Source: Pigmentiphaga sp. H8 (lineage in GTDB: Bacteria > Pseudomonadota > Gammaproteobacteria > Burkholderiales > Burkholderiaceae_B). From it: a DNA stretch of 64,000 bases. Under the pieces are notes generated by a model, which saw only the letters and a list, made by a program, of their open reading frames with translations, was not told the origin of the DNA and did no database searches. Positions 1 to 9,393 of this stretch are shown piece by piece. Made by a program: the position numbers and the translations under genes. Each line of letters starts with the position of its first letter. Position 1 is the first letter of the stretch. The stretch covers positions 3,968,001-4,032,000 of the forward strand of contig NZ_CP033966.1 in assembly GCF_003854895.1 (NCBI RefSeq), in the 5' to 3' direction.

Positions 1-1
1 T

Positions 2-985
2 CCGGTGCAGGAACTGGGCGGCCTGGTGTTCGCCTACATGGGACCGTCGCCGGCGCCGGCGCTGCCGCGCTGGGACATGTTCGTGTGGCCCAATGCCATT
101 CGCCAGATCGGCATCACGGTCATCGACTGCAACTGGCTGCAATGTCAGGAGAACACGGGCGATCCGACCCATAGCGCGTGGGCCCACGGCCATCTGTTCG
201 AGTACGAGCTGAATCGCAGGGGCAAGCTGCAGGAGCGCAGTTCGGACAGCCTGCACACGCTGCACCAGCGCAAGCGCGTGGGCGTGGGCATCAAGGAAAT
301 CTACGCTAGCCAGTCCGAGCACGGCTTCCGCAAGGGAATACGTTATTCGAAGGAACTGGGCGCCGATGCCGACAAGGACCAGGAGCACTCGACGGTCATC
401 TTCCCGTTCTATACCCAGACCGGCAAGACGGGAGCGCCGCGCAGCGAATACCAGATCCGCGTGCCGATGGACGATACCCATACCTACCATATCTGCTATC
501 AGGTCTACGCCGCGCCGCCGGGGGTCGAGGCGCCCAGGCAGGATGTGGTGCCCTATTACGTGCCGCCCACCCACGACGAGAACGGCCGCCCCATCCTGGA
601 CTACGTGCTGGCGCAGGATGCGATCGTGTGGGTGGCGCAAGGCCCGATCGCGGATCGCAGCACGGAGCTGCTCGGCCGTACCGACCTGCCCATTATCGTG
701 CTGCGCCGCCAGCTGGACGAACAGATCACACGGGTCGAGCAAGGCCAGGAGCCTATCAATTTCTTCCGCGAAAGCCCGGACATGATCCACCCGACCGGCT
801 CGCCGCCCGACTACAGCAAACCCGAAACGCTGAACAAGCACGGCTTTCGCAAGTACTACCACAAGGGGTTCGCGAACGACGACGCCGACCGCTACGGTCC
901 GCTGATCGAAACCGTGAAGGAACTGCATCGCGCGATCGAGGAATTCGAACTGCGCCGGGCCGGCGACACGGTGGTCTCGGCATGA
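2..985 (+). CDS. Rieske-type aromatic ring-hydroxylating dioxygenase, large subunit (C-terminal part)
   Basis: The reading frame is open at the left edge, so the N-terminal Rieske [2Fe-2S] domain lies outside the window and only the catalytic C-terminal part is visible. The stretch ENTGDPTHSAWAHGH matches the mononuclear iron site of phthalate-dioxygenase-type oxygenases, where two histidines and an acidic residue bind Fe(II). The family activates O2 for hydroxylation or demethylation of aromatic acids, using electrons from a separate reductase that is not seen here. The stop codon overlaps the start of the next gene (ATGA), so the genes are probably translationally coupled. The downstream class II aldolase suits decarboxylation of the oxidised product. 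The exact substrate cannot be read from the sequence. Confidence 0.85.
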   Translation, partial: PVQELGGLVFAYMGPSPAPALPRWDMFVWPNAIRQIGITVIDCNWLQCQENTGDPTHSAWAHGHLFEYELNRRGKLQERSSDSLHTLHQRKRVGVGIKEIYASQSEHGFRKGIRYSKELGADADKDQEHSTVIFPFYTQTGKTGAPRSEYQIRVPMDDTHTYHICYQVYAAPPGVEAPRQDVVPYYVPPTHDENGRPILDYVLAQDAIVWVAQGPIADRSTELLGRTDLPIIVLRRQLDEQITRVEQGQEPINFFRESPDMIHPTGSPPDYSKPETLNKHGFRKYYHKGFANDDADRYGPLIETVKELHRAIEEFELRRAGDTVVSA

Positions 986-1731
986 GCGCGCCCGCACGGC
1001 TGTCCGGAGAAGACGCGGCCCTGACTCCGCTGGATCAGGCCAAGCAGACCCTGATCGCCGCCGGCCGGGTGCTGGCCGCCCATGGGCAGGGCGATATGAC
1101 GCGCGGCCACATCTCGGTGCGCGTGCCCGGCGATCCCTCGCTGTTCCTGATGAAGCCCCACGGCTTCGGCTTCGACGAAATGACGATGGACAACATCGTC
1201 ACCTGCGACCTGGAGGGTCGCAAGGTGGCGGGCCACGCCGGCCGCCACAGCGAGGTGTTCATCCATTCGGAGATCTACCGCGCCCGGCCCGACGTGGAGA
1301 GCGTCCTGCACGCGCACCCTGCCCAGGTAGTGGCATTCACGGCCACGGGGCGCAAGCTGCGGCCCATCAGCCAGCCGGGCGCCGTCTTCGCCGAGGGCGT
1401 GCCGGTCTACACCGGCAGCATCGACCTGGTCCGCACACCCGAGATGGGGGCCGACGTGGCCGCCGCGCTCGGCCCCTGCAAGGCGGTGCTGATGCGCCAC
1501 CACGGGATGGCGATCGCCTCGCGCAGCGTGCAGGAAACCGTGGTGCTGGCGCTGATGCTGGACGAGGCCTGCACCATCCAGCTCCTGGCCGAGGCCGGCG
1601 GCGCCCGGCTATGCGAGGAGTTTCCGGCCGACGACGTGATGAAGCTGCACGACAAGCTGAACCGGCCCGCGCAGTTCGGCATCAATTTCGACTATCTGCA
1701 TCGCTGCGCGCTGCGGCGTGGAGCGACATGA
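982..1731 (+). CDS. Class II aldolase/adducin family protein, possible aromatic decarboxylase
   Basis: This 249-residue protein has the class II aldolase fold. Candidate metal ligands are the HAHP motif in the first half and the RHHGM motif in the second half. The family binds a divalent metal and catalyses retro-aldol cleavage or decarboxylation; some members decarboxylate dihydroxyphthalates. Because it overlaps the end of a phthalate-dioxygenase-like gene by four bases and also overlaps the next gene, a decarboxylase role in the same aromatic-acid pathway is a reasonable inference. A sugar-phosphate aldolase role is the alternative. The start is fixed by the ATGA overlap at 982. Confidence 0.8.
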   Translation: MSAPARLSGEDAALTPLDQAKQTLIAAGRVLAAHGQGDMTRGHISVRVPGDPSLFLMKPHGFGFDEMTMDNIVTCDLEGRKVAGHAGRHSEVFIHSEIYRARPDVESVLHAHPAQVVAFTATGRKLRPISQPGAVFAEGVPVYTGSIDLVRTPEMGADVAAALGPCKAVLMRHHGMAIASRSVQETVVLALMLDEACTIQLLAEAGGARLCEEFPADDVMKLHDKLNRPAQFGINFDYLHRCALRRGAT

Positions 1732-2765
1732 TGCGATACCGGCGCATGGGCCGCACCGGCCTCGCGGTGTCCGAGATCGGCTTCGGCTGCGGCGGCAACG
1801 CCGGGCTGATGTTGCGCGGCACGGCGGCCGAGCAGGCCCGCATCGTGGCACGGGCGCTGGAACTGGGCGTTAATTATTTCGACAATGCGCCCGATTACGG
1901 CGACGGCGCGGCCGAACGCAACCTGGGTCGCGCGCTGAAAGCGGCGGGCGCACGCCCGCTGCTGTGCTCGAAGGTGGAGATCCGCCGCGCGGACCTGGAC
2001 GACATCGCCGGCCATGTCGTGCGATCCACGGAAGACAGCCTGCGCCGGCTGGGAGTCGATGCGCTGGACGTGCTGCAGATCCACAATGCCCCGTGGCACG
2101 AGGCGCCGGCGATGGAAGGCGTCTATTACGCCCGGTTGGGCATCGATGATTATCTGCGCGACGGCGGCGTCCTGGATGGCCTGGCTCGGCTACTGCGCGA
2201 CGGCAAGGTGCGCCACGCGGGCTTCGTCTGCCGCGGCGACGACGTGAACGTGGCCCGAAGGTTGTTCCAGACCGGGATGTTCGGAATGATCAACGTTCCC
2301 TATACCCTGCTCAACCCGACGGCCGGCCAGGCCCCGCCCCCTGGCCTGAATGTGGCGCGCGACGGCGGCGGCGTGCTGTGCCATGCGCGCGAGGCGGATG
2401 TCGGCGCCGCCATCTACAGCGTGCTGGCGGGCGGCTTCCTGAGTGACGACAGCGCCGCGGGGCGCCCGCGCCACCCGGTGGCGCGAACGGTCGACCCCGC
2501 GGCCGGGGCGGTACGGCTGAACATGGAGCGGGCGCGCAGTCTGCGCTTCCTGGCGGCGGACACCGGCGGCACCCTGGCACAGGCGGCCTTCCGCTTCGTG
2601 CTGTCGCACCCTGGGGTCAGCACGGCGCTGGGGGGATTCTCGGCCATGGAGCAACTGGAGGAGATCGCCGCAGCGTCCGACGCCGGCCCCCTGCCCGGCT
2701 CGGCCCTGGCCGCGCTGGAGCGCGTCTGGCGCACGGACTTCGGACTGGCCACCGCCCTGCCGTAA
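1728..2765 (+). CDS. Aldo/keto reductase family oxidoreductase
   Basis: A 345-residue NAD(P)H-dependent oxidoreductase. The catalytic tetrad is visible as Asp52 and Tyr57 (FDNAPDYG), Lys82 (CSKVE) and His119 (LQIHN). The sequence resembles the galactose/threo-aldose dehydrogenase subgroup. It overlaps the preceding gene by four bases; ATG at 1731 is an alternative start three bases later. In this operon it could dehydrogenate a cis-dihydrodiol made by the Rieske oxygenase or reduce an aldehyde released by the class II aldolase; that assignment is inference from context. It is the last gene of this plus-strand operon, 14 bases before the end of a convergent regulator gene. Confidence 0.82.
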   Translation: MMRYRRMGRTGLAVSEIGFGCGGNAGLMLRGTAAEQARIVARALELGVNYFDNAPDYGDGAAERNLGRALKAAGARPLLCSKVEIRRADLDDIAGHVVRSTEDSLRRLGVDALDVLQIHNAPWHEAPAMEGVYYARLGIDDYLRDGGVLDGLARLLRDGKVRHAGFVCRGDDVNVARRLFQTGMFGMINVPYTLLNPTAGQAPPPGLNVARDGGGVLCHAREADVGAAIYSVLAGGFLSDDSAAGRPRHPVARTVDPAAGAVRLNMERARSLRFLAADTGGTLAQAAFRFVLSHPGVSTALGGFSAMEQLEEIAAASDAGPLPGSALAALERVWRTDFGLATALP

Positions 2766-2779
2766 CGCCCCGCCGCGCC

Positions 2780-3697
2780 CTAACGCGACATCCATTTTCG
2801 CTCGTTGGCGTTCTGCTCGAAATGGCGGGACATGAAGTCGATGAAGGCCCGCACCTTGGCCGGCAGGTGCTTGCGCGTCTGGTAGGCGATGTTGATCGAC
2901 AGCAGCGGCAGTTCCCAATCCTCCAGCAGCGGCACCAGCCGGCCTTCGCACAAATCGTCGTACACGGCATACATGGGCTGGATCAGGATGCCCATGCCAT
3001 CCAGCGCGGCCACCTGCAGCAGCAGGCCGTCGTTGGCTTCCAGCAGGCTTTTGACCTTCAGCACCTGCGTCTCGCCGCCACGCGAGAAATGCAGTTCGTT
3101 GGGATGCTGTACATAGCTGTACAGCAGCAGCTTGTGCTGCGTCAGTTCATCGATGGTGCGCGGCGTGCCATGGCGCGCCAGATAGGCGGGAGACGCCACC
3201 ACGACGCGGCGCGTGCGTGCCAGCCGGCGCACGGTGATATTGGATTCGACCTCGTATTCGCGGGTGCGGATGGCAATGTCGATGCCGCTTTCGATGAAAT
3301 CGAAATAGCGGCTGGCCGATACCAGTTGCACATCCACCTCGGGATAGAGCGCCATGAACTCGGGCAGCAGCGGCAGGATCAGCTTCATGCAGAAGAGTTC
3401 CGAGCTGGTGATGCGCAGCGTTCCCGACGGATGCAACGCCGTCGCGTTGATGGCGGCCTCGGCCTCGCGCATGGTGCCCAGCGCCTGCTTGCACTGGTGG
3501 TAGAAGTCCTCGCCCGCGGCCGTCACGCCCAGGCGCCGCGTGGTGCGATCCACCAGCCGCACGCCCAGCCGCTGTTCCAGTGACTCCAGGTAACGGCTGG
3601 CCGTGGCGTTCGACACGTCGATCGCCTCGGCCGCTTTCGACAGGCTACCCAGTTCGGCTATCTGCACGAACAGTTCGAATTCTGCCCATCGGTCCAA
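2780..3697 (-). CDS. LysR-family transcriptional regulator
   Basis: An N-terminal winged helix-turn-helix (about residues 1-60, with the SLSKAAEAIDVSNATASRYLE segment typical of LysR proteins) is followed by the periplasmic-binding-protein-like effector domain; length is 305 residues. I place the start at the TTG at 3697 because GGAGA lies seven bases upstream and the protein then begins directly with the HTH region. The in-frame ATG at 3751 would add 18 residues and has no ribosome binding site. It is divergent from the SDR-hydantoinase operon that begins at 4010, so it probably regulates that operon, possibly through the element at 3808-3827. Confidence 0.88.
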   Translation of the reverse strand: MDRWAEFELFVQIAELGSLSKAAEAIDVSNATASRYLESLEQRLGVRLVDRTTRRLGVTAAGEDFYHQCKQALGTMREAEAAINATALHPSGTLRITSSELFCMKLILPLLPEFMALYPEVDVQLVSASRYFDFIESGIDIAIRTREYEVESNITVRRLARTRRVVVASPAYLARHGTPRTIDELTQHKLLLYSYVQHPNELHFSRGGETQVLKVKSLLEANDGLLLQVAALDGMGILIQPMYAVYDDLCEGRLVPLLEDWELPLLSINIAYQTRKHLPAKVRAFIDFMSRHFEQNANERKWMSR

Positions 3698-3807
3698 TGT
3701 TCCGTCTCCTTGCCGGGGGAATGCGCGCGCCGCGGAGGCCGGCGGCTTCATGCGAAAAAACTGAAAAAGACAATTGCAGTCGGGGCGTTCTTCTTCTCAT
3801 GACGCGA

Positions 3808-3827
3808 CGATATATTGCCTGCTATCG
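3808..3827. promoter_or_regulatory. Candidate LysR operator in a divergent promoter region
   Basis: In the 312-base gap between the LysR gene and the SDR gene, an AT-rich island carries the inverted repeat CGATA-N10-TATCG. Its spacing fits the partly symmetric sites bound by LysR-type regulators. The rest of the gap is GC-rich and shows no gene or clear promoter. The arms are only five bases, so this is weak evidence. Confidence 0.3.
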
Positions 3828-4009
3828 AGAATAACTCATAGCGAGAGCGAGACAGCCATGCAGCCCCCCTTCCCGCCGGCCTAGGTCGCCCCTTCCGGGC
3901 TCCGGCCCGGCCCCCATCCCATCGCGCATCGATGCGGCCCACGCGGGCCGCAGGCCACCGGCTTGCCCGCGGACGATGCGCCGCTCCACTCCAAGTTCGA
4001 GGAACCCTT

Positions 4010-4762
4010 ATGAAGCTTGAAGGCAAAGTCGCCATCATCACCGGCGCCGGCCGCAACATCGGCGAGGAAACCGCCAGGTTGCTGGCCGCCGAAGGCGCCC
4101 GCATCGCCGTGGTGGACATGGACGCCGGGCGCGGCGCCCGGGTCGCCGCCGACATCCGCAAGGCCGGTGGCGATGCCGCCGAGTTCGTGGTGGACATCGC
4201 CAGCGAAAGCGACGTGCGCGGCTTGATCGATGCCGTCGCCGAACGCTGGGGGCAGGCGGCCGACATCCTGGTCAACAACGCGGCCATCTCCGACAACAAG
4301 CACGTGCTGGATATCACCAAGGAAGACTGGGACCGCGTGATCGCGGTGACGCTTACCGGGCCTTTCCTGCTCAGCCGCTATTTCGCCAAGAAACTAGTGG
4401 AACAGCAGCGTCCGGGCGCCATCGTCAACGTCGGCTCGACCTCGGGTTTCTACGGCCGCAAGCGGGCCGTGGCCTATGCCGCGGCCAAGGGCGGCGTGGC
4501 CAACCTGACGCGCGCGCTGGCGGTCCAGCTGGCGCCGCACGATATCCGCGTCAATGCCGTGATCCCGAACAAGATCGGCTCGCCCGTGGGCAAGGACGAA
4601 TTCGATCCCACCCGGCCGGTGGTCAACCTGCGCGGCCGCGTGGGCGTGCCGCTCGACATGGCGCGCGCCGTGTTGTTCATGGTGTCCGAGGACTCGGACT
4701 TCATCGTTGGCGACATGCTGTTCGTCGACGGCGGCGTGACCTCGATGATGGCGGGGGAATGA
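4010..4762 (+). CDS. Short-chain dehydrogenase/reductase (SDR) family oxidoreductase
   Basis: A 250-residue classical SDR. The cofactor-binding segment TGAGRNIG is at residues 11-18, the NNAA motif at 89-92, and the catalytic residues are a Ser near 143-145 with Tyr156 and Lys160 (YAAAK). Asp37 after the second strand favours NAD(H). GAGG about eight bases before the ATG supports the start. It is the first gene of an operon and its stop overlaps the next start by four bases. It probably oxidises or reduces a hydroxyl intermediate in the pathway served by the hydantoinase-like genes downstream; the substrate is unknown. Confidence 0.88.
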   Translation: MKLEGKVAIITGAGRNIGEETARLLAAEGARIAVVDMDAGRGARVAADIRKAGGDAAEFVVDIASESDVRGLIDAVAERWGQAADILVNNAAISDNKHVLDITKEDWDRVIAVTLTGPFLLSRYFAKKLVEQQRPGAIVNVGSTSGFYGRKRAVAYAAAKGGVANLTRALAVQLAPHDIRVNAVIPNKIGSPVGKDEFDPTRPVVNLRGRVGVPLDMARAVLFMVSEDSDFIVGDMLFVDGGVTSMMAGE

Positions 4763-6855
4763 TGGACGCTCCCGTGCATCGCTATCGCCTGGGCGTGGAC
4801 GTAGGCGGCACGCATACCGACCTGGTGGTGCTGGACGTGGCCACCGGCGAACTGATGGTGGAAAAGGTTTCCAGCACCCCCGAGAACCCGGCGCTGGGCG
4901 TGCTGAACGGCGTGGCGCGCTTCGTCGAACGCGGCGTGGACGTCCGCCGCATGGAATTCTTCGCGCACGGCACGACCATCACCACCAACGCGCTGCTGGA
5001 ATCCCGCGGCGCCCGCGTCGGCCTGCTGATCACCCAGGGCTACCGCGCCGTACAGGAAGTGCAGAACCAGGCGCGTGACGGCAACCTGTTCGACTATTTC
5101 TACGCCAAGCCCGAGCCCATCGCGCCGCAGCGGCTCACGCGCGAAATTCCCGAGCGTTCGGACCATGCCGGCAACGTGCTCGTGACGCTGGACCATGACG
5201 CCGTGCGGCAGGCGGCACGCGAACTGCGCGAGGCGGGCGTCGAATCGATCGCCGTCTGTTTCCTGTTCTCGTTCATGAACCCGGCCCACGAGGAAACCGC
5301 CCGCCGCCTGATCCATGAGGTATGGCCCGAGGTCCACGTATCGCTGTCCAGCGAGGTGCTGCCGCGCATCCGCGAATGGCCGCGGCTGTCCACCACCTTG
5401 CTCAACGCCTATCTGGAGCCGGTCCTGGTACGCTACATCGCCCACCTGAACAAGGGGCTGGACGAGTCCCGCCTGGGCACGCAGCAGCGCTTCCTGATGC
5501 AATCCAACGGCGGCGTGATGCCGTTCACCGCCGCGGTGGGCGGCGGCAAGACGGTCCATACGCTGTTGTCCGGGCCCGCCGCCGGCGCCCAGGCCAGCGC
5601 CTACCTGGCCGAATCGCACGCGCAGCGCGGACTGGTGACGCTGGACATGGGCGGCACCAGCGCCGACATCGCCTTCATCGAAGGCGGCATTCCGCTGGAA
5701 GTCACCGAGGGCAGCATCGCCCGCCGCCAGGTGGACGTGCCGGCGCTGGACATGACGACCATCTCCGCCGGTGGCGGGTCGATCGCCTGGGTCGACGGAT
5801 CGGGCTTCCTGGCGATCGGCCCCCGCAGCGCCGGCGCCACCCCCGGCCCGGCCTGCTACGGACGCGGCGGCACCGAACCGGCCGTGACCGACGCCGACCT
5901 GGTGTGCGGCTGCCTGAATCCCGACTACTTCCTGGGCGGCTCGCAAGGCCTGGACGTCGCGGCCTCGCACGCGGCCATCGAAAGCCGCATCGCCCAGCCG
6001 CTGGGCATGACGGTGATCGAGGCAGCGGTCGGCATCCGCCGCATCGTCGACATGCGCATGGCCGACGAGGTGCGCGTGTTCGCGGCCCGGCGCGGCGTCG
6101 ACCTGACCTCGTTCACGCTGCTGCCCTTCGGCGGGGCCGGCGCGGTGCATGCGGCCGCGGTGGCCGAGGAACTGGGCATCCGCCACATCCTGGTGCCGCC
6201 CCGGCCGGGCGCGTTCTCGGCGCTGGGCCTGCTGTGCACCGACGTGGTCCACGACTACATCCGCTCCGACCTGAAGCCGCTGGCCGACCTCGAAGCCGGG
6301 CACGTCGAATCGGTATTCCGGCAACTGGAGGACAAGGCGCGCGAGGAACTGGCCGCCGAAGACATGGACGTGCGTTCGGCCCGTTTCCTGCGCGAGATGG
6401 ACTTGCGCTACACCGGCCAGGGCTATGAACTGCGTACGTCGCTCGACGGCCTGTACCAGGACCAGGTGAATGCGGCCACGCTGGCGGCGGCGCGGCAGCG
6501 CTTCGACGAGCGGCATGCGCAGATCCACGGGCATGCGGCAGCCAACCGGCCGGTGGAAGTGGTGAGCTACCGCCTGCGCGTGCGCGTGGCGGTACCCAAG
6601 TACCAGCCGCGGGAGCAGCCGGGCGGCACGCCGCGCCCGGCCGCCGACGCGCTGAAAGGCCGGCGCCAGCTTTACTTTGCCGGCCCGGAGGCGCTGGACG
6701 CGTCCGTCTACGAGCGCGATCGCCTGGACGTGGGCGCCGTCATCGCCGGCCCCGCCATCGTCGAACAGTTCGACGCCACGACCATCGTGCCGCCGGGCTG
6801 GACCGGCCGCGTCGATGGCTATCACAACCTGATGCTCGAACACGGAGAAGCCTGA
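4759..6855 (+). CDS. hyuA: Hydantoinase/oxoprolinase family protein, subunit A
   Basis: A 698-residue protein with the actin-like ATPase fold of HyuA/5-oxoprolinase A subunits. VDVGGTHTD at residues 13-21 is the N-terminal phosphate-binding loop and MDMGGTSAD near residue 296 is the second. The family couples ATP hydrolysis to opening of cyclic amides such as N-methylhydantoin or 5-oxoproline, or to carboxylation of ketones in the related acetone and acetophenone carboxylases. It overlaps the SDR gene by four bases and touches the subunit B gene (TGATG), as expected for a two-subunit enzyme. The substrate is not predictable from sequence alone. Confidence 0.92.
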   Translation: MMDAPVHRYRLGVDVGGTHTDLVVLDVATGELMVEKVSSTPENPALGVLNGVARFVERGVDVRRMEFFAHGTTITTNALLESRGARVGLLITQGYRAVQEVQNQARDGNLFDYFYAKPEPIAPQRLTREIPERSDHAGNVLVTLDHDAVRQAARELREAGVESIAVCFLFSFMNPAHEETARRLIHEVWPEVHVSLSSEVLPRIREWPRLSTTLLNAYLEPVLVRYIAHLNKGLDESRLGTQQRFLMQSNGGVMPFTAAVGGGKTVHTLLSGPAAGAQASAYLAESHAQRGLVTLDMGGTSADIAFIEGGIPLEVTEGSIARRQVDVPALDMTTISAGGGSIAWVDGSGFLAIGPRSAGATPGPACYGRGGTEPAVTDADLVCGCLNPDYFLGGSQGLDVAASHAAIESRIAQPLGMTVIEAAVGIRRIVDMRMADEVRVFAARRGVDLTSFTLLPFGGAGAVHAAAVAEELGIRHILVPPRPGAFSALGLLCTDVVHDYIRSDLKPLADLEAGHVESVFRQLEDKAREELAAEDMDVRSARFLREMDLRYTGQGYELRTSLDGLYQDQVNAATLAAARQRFDERHAQIHGHAAANRPVEVVSYRLRVRVAVPKYQPREQPGGTPRPAADALKGRRQLYFAGPEALDASVYERDRLDVGAVIAGPAIVEQFDATTIVPPGWTGRVDGYHNLMLEHGEA

Positions 6856-8549
6856 TGGATGCCATTACCGTCCAGATCCTGCGCAACAAGGTCGCCAGCC
6901 TGGTCGACGAAATGCACTACCATTTCTATCGGTCGGGCTACTCGTCCATCATCCGCGAATCGCGCGACTTCAGCTGCGTCATCCTGGACCGCGAGGGCCG
7001 CCTGATCGTCGCCCCGCCCATGTTCTTCCACGCTCCGGTGTACCGCCATCTGGTGGGCCGCATCCGGGCCCTGTACGACGGCGGCGAGAACGGCGCCATC
7101 CACGACGGCGACGTGTTCGTGTCCAACCATCCCTACGAGGGCGGACTGCCGCACGTGTCGGACATGGCCTTCGTGGCGCCGGTGTTCGCCGGCGGCGAGA
7201 TCGTGGCATTCGCCGGCTCCATCGCCCACAAGGCCGACGTGGGCGGCACCGTACCGGGCTCGACCTCGGCCAACGCCACCGAGATGTACCAGGAAGGCCT
7301 GCTGCTGCCGCCGCTGAAGATCCACGCGGCGGGCCAGGCCCTGCCCGACGTCGAGCGCCTGATCCTGGCCAACAGCCGTCAACCCGAGCTGGTGCGCGGC
7401 GACGTACGGGCACAGATCGCCATCACGAAGATGGGCGCGGCACGGGTGGCCGAGCTGTGCGAACGCTTCGGCAGCGACACGCTGACCACGGCCTTCGCCG
7501 CCATCCTGAAAGGCGCCGCCGACGAGCTTCGCGCGGCGCTGGCGGCTCTGCCCGCCGGCACCGCATCGGCCGAGGGCCTGTTCGACTCGGACGGCATCGA
7601 CATCGACAAGCCGGTGCGCCTGGCGGTGACCATCACGGTCGAGGACGGCTCGGCGCACTTCGACTTCTCGGACAGCGGCCCCCAGGCGCGCGGTCCGATC
7701 AATCTGCGCCCGCCCATGGTCGAAGCCTGCGTGTTCTATTCGCTGCTGGGCAGCCTGGGGCCGCACCTGCACTTCAACGACGGCATGCGCGACGTGCTGA
7801 CCTTCACCTACGCGCCGCGCACGGTCACCAATTCCGAGGCGCCCGCGCCAGTGTCGAACTACCAGATGACCAACCTGAAGCTGGTGGACGTGATCATCGA
7901 GGCGCTGGCGCATTTCAATCCGGGACGCGCCGCCGCCAACGCCGGCTCGTCCAGCGCGCTGGGCATCCTGTGGTCGCGCGGCCGGCAGGGCCAATCGAAC
8001 CTGCAATACGAGATCATGGGTTCGGCCTACGGCGGCGGCATGGGACACGACGGCGCCTCCGCCACCGCCACCCACCTGAGCAACCTGCACATCACGCCGA
8101 TCGAGATCCTGGAGTCGGAGAATCCCTGCCGCATCCGCCGCTTCGAACTGGTGGCGGATTCGGGCGGCGCCGGCCAGTGGCGCGGCGGCCTGAGCTACCA
8201 GCGCGAGTACGAGCTGCTGGAAGACGCCGTGGTGATCCGGCGCTTCGACCGCGCGCGCCACGCGCCCAACGGCCTGAACGGCGGTGCGGCAGGCAGCCGC
8301 AGCCGCTTCGTCCTGCGCCCGGGCACCGACGCCCAGCACGAGGCCACGCAGTCGGGCCGCTTCGAGCTCAAGGCCGGTGACCGCTTCGTGCTGCAGAGCG
8401 CGGGCGGCGGCGGCTTCGGCGATCCGGCCAGGCGCAGTCCCGCGGCGGTGGCCGCCGACGTGGCCGAGGGCTATGTATCGGCCACGGCAGCGCGCGAACA
8501 GTACGGGCAATCGCTTTCTTCTTCATTCGACAACGCGAGGAATCCATGA
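6855..8549 (+). CDS. hyuB: Hydantoinase/oxoprolinase family protein, subunit B
   Basis: A 564-residue HyuB-type subunit that forms a complex with subunit A. Family features include the N-terminal REsrDFSCVI region, the HPYEGG motif with conserved His, and glycine-rich segments near the C terminus (SAGGGGFGDP), followed by residues typical of the end of HyuB proteins. GGAG lies nine bases before the ATG. The stop overlaps the next gene by four bases (ATGA), so subunits A and B and the dehydrogenase are probably co-translated. Reaction class is ATP-dependent amide opening or, less likely, ketone carboxylation. Confidence 0.92.
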   Translation: MDAITVQILRNKVASLVDEMHYHFYRSGYSSIIRESRDFSCVILDREGRLIVAPPMFFHAPVYRHLVGRIRALYDGGENGAIHDGDVFVSNHPYEGGLPHVSDMAFVAPVFAGGEIVAFAGSIAHKADVGGTVPGSTSANATEMYQEGLLLPPLKIHAAGQALPDVERLILANSRQPELVRGDVRAQIAITKMGAARVAELCERFGSDTLTTAFAAILKGAADELRAALAALPAGTASAEGLFDSDGIDIDKPVRLAVTITVEDGSAHFDFSDSGPQARGPINLRPPMVEACVFYSLLGSLGPHLHFNDGMRDVLTFTYAPRTVTNSEAPAPVSNYQMTNLKLVDVIIEALAHFNPGRAAANAGSSSALGILWSRGRQGQSNLQYEIMGSAYGGGMGHDGASATATHLSNLHITPIEILESENPCRIRRFELVADSGGAGQWRGGLSYQREYELLEDAVVIRRFDRARHAPNGLNGGAAGSRSRFVLRPGTDAQHEATQSGRFELKAGDRFVLQSAGGGGFGDPARRSPAAVAADVAEGYVSATAAREQYGQSLSSSFDNARNP

Positions 8550-9382
8550 CCCGCAACAAGGAACGCGTCGGCATCGTCGGTGCCGGCCGCATGGGCCAAC
8601 CCATGGTCAAGCACCTGGTCCGGCACGGCTATGCCGTGACCGCCTTCGACATCAGCGCGGACAATCTGGCCAAGACCCGGGAGCTGGGCGCCGCGACCGC
8701 CGCCGGGCCGGCCGAGCTGGGCGCGAACGTGGACTTCGTCATCCTGGGGGTGGGCTACGACGCCGAGGTGAACCAGGTCACCCAGAGCCCGGGCGGATTG
8801 CTCGAGACCCTGCCGCGCGGCGCGGTGGTGGCCGTGTCGTCCACCGTTGCCCCCGACACCGTCAAGGCACTGGCGGCCCGGGCGGCCGAGCGCGGCGTGG
8901 GCGTGCTCGACGCGCCGATCTGCCGCGGCCGATGGTTCGCCGACGAAGGCAAGCTGCTGGCGCTGTTCGGCGGCTCCGCCGAGGTCGTGGACCGAGGACG
9001 CAAGGTCTACGGCACCTTCTGTTCCGACATGGTGCACCTGGGCGAGGTCGGCCACGGCCAGGTCGCCAAGGCGATGAACAACCTGCTGCTGTGGATCAAT
9101 TCCATCGGCCTGATCGAAGCCGGCCGCATCGCCGAATCCACCGGCATCGACCTGCCCAGCCTGCGCGAGGCGCTGATGATGAGCTCGGGCAAGTCGCAGG
9201 CGCTGGAGGACTGGGAGCAGACCAGTTTCACGTGGGCGCTGAAGGACATGCAGATCGTGTCCATGATGGCCGATGCCGCGGGCCTGTCGCTGCCGGTGAC
9301 CGGCGCGGTGCGTGAACTGGTCAAGGATGCGCGCCGGGTCAAGGCCACCAACCCGCCGGGGTGGTCCGGCAAGCCCGCCTGA
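8546..9382 (+). CDS. NAD(P)-dependent 3-hydroxyisobutyrate dehydrogenase-like oxidoreductase
   Basis: A 278-residue beta-hydroxyacid dehydrogenase. The Rossmann nucleotide-binding motif GIVGAGRMGQPM lies near the N terminus. The family substrate motif is seen as DAPICRGRWFADEGKL (normally DAPVSGG...A..G.L, so it is unusual here) and the catalytic lysine is in GQVAKAMNN. Such enzymes oxidise 3-hydroxyisobutyrate, tartronate semialdehyde, 6-phosphogluconate or related acids. The altered substrate loop suggests a non-standard substrate. It overlaps the hyuB gene by four bases. Confidence 0.88.
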   Translation: MTRNKERVGIVGAGRMGQPMVKHLVRHGYAVTAFDISADNLAKTRELGAATAAGPAELGANVDFVILGVGYDAEVNQVTQSPGGLLETLPRGAVVAVSSTVAPDTVKALAARAAERGVGVLDAPICRGRWFADEGKLLALFGGSAEVVDRGRKVYGTFCSDMVHLGEVGHGQVAKAMNNLLLWINSIGLIEAGRIAESTGIDLPSLREALMMSSGKSQALEDWEQTSFTWALKDMQIVSMMADAAGLSLPVTGAVRELVKDARRVKATNPPGWSGKPA

Positions 9383-9393
9383 CGGAGGCCGCC

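Noticed and set aside
4474..6843. Open frame of 789 codons opposite hyuA
   Set aside because: Antisense shadow; hyuA on the other strand has clear family motifs.
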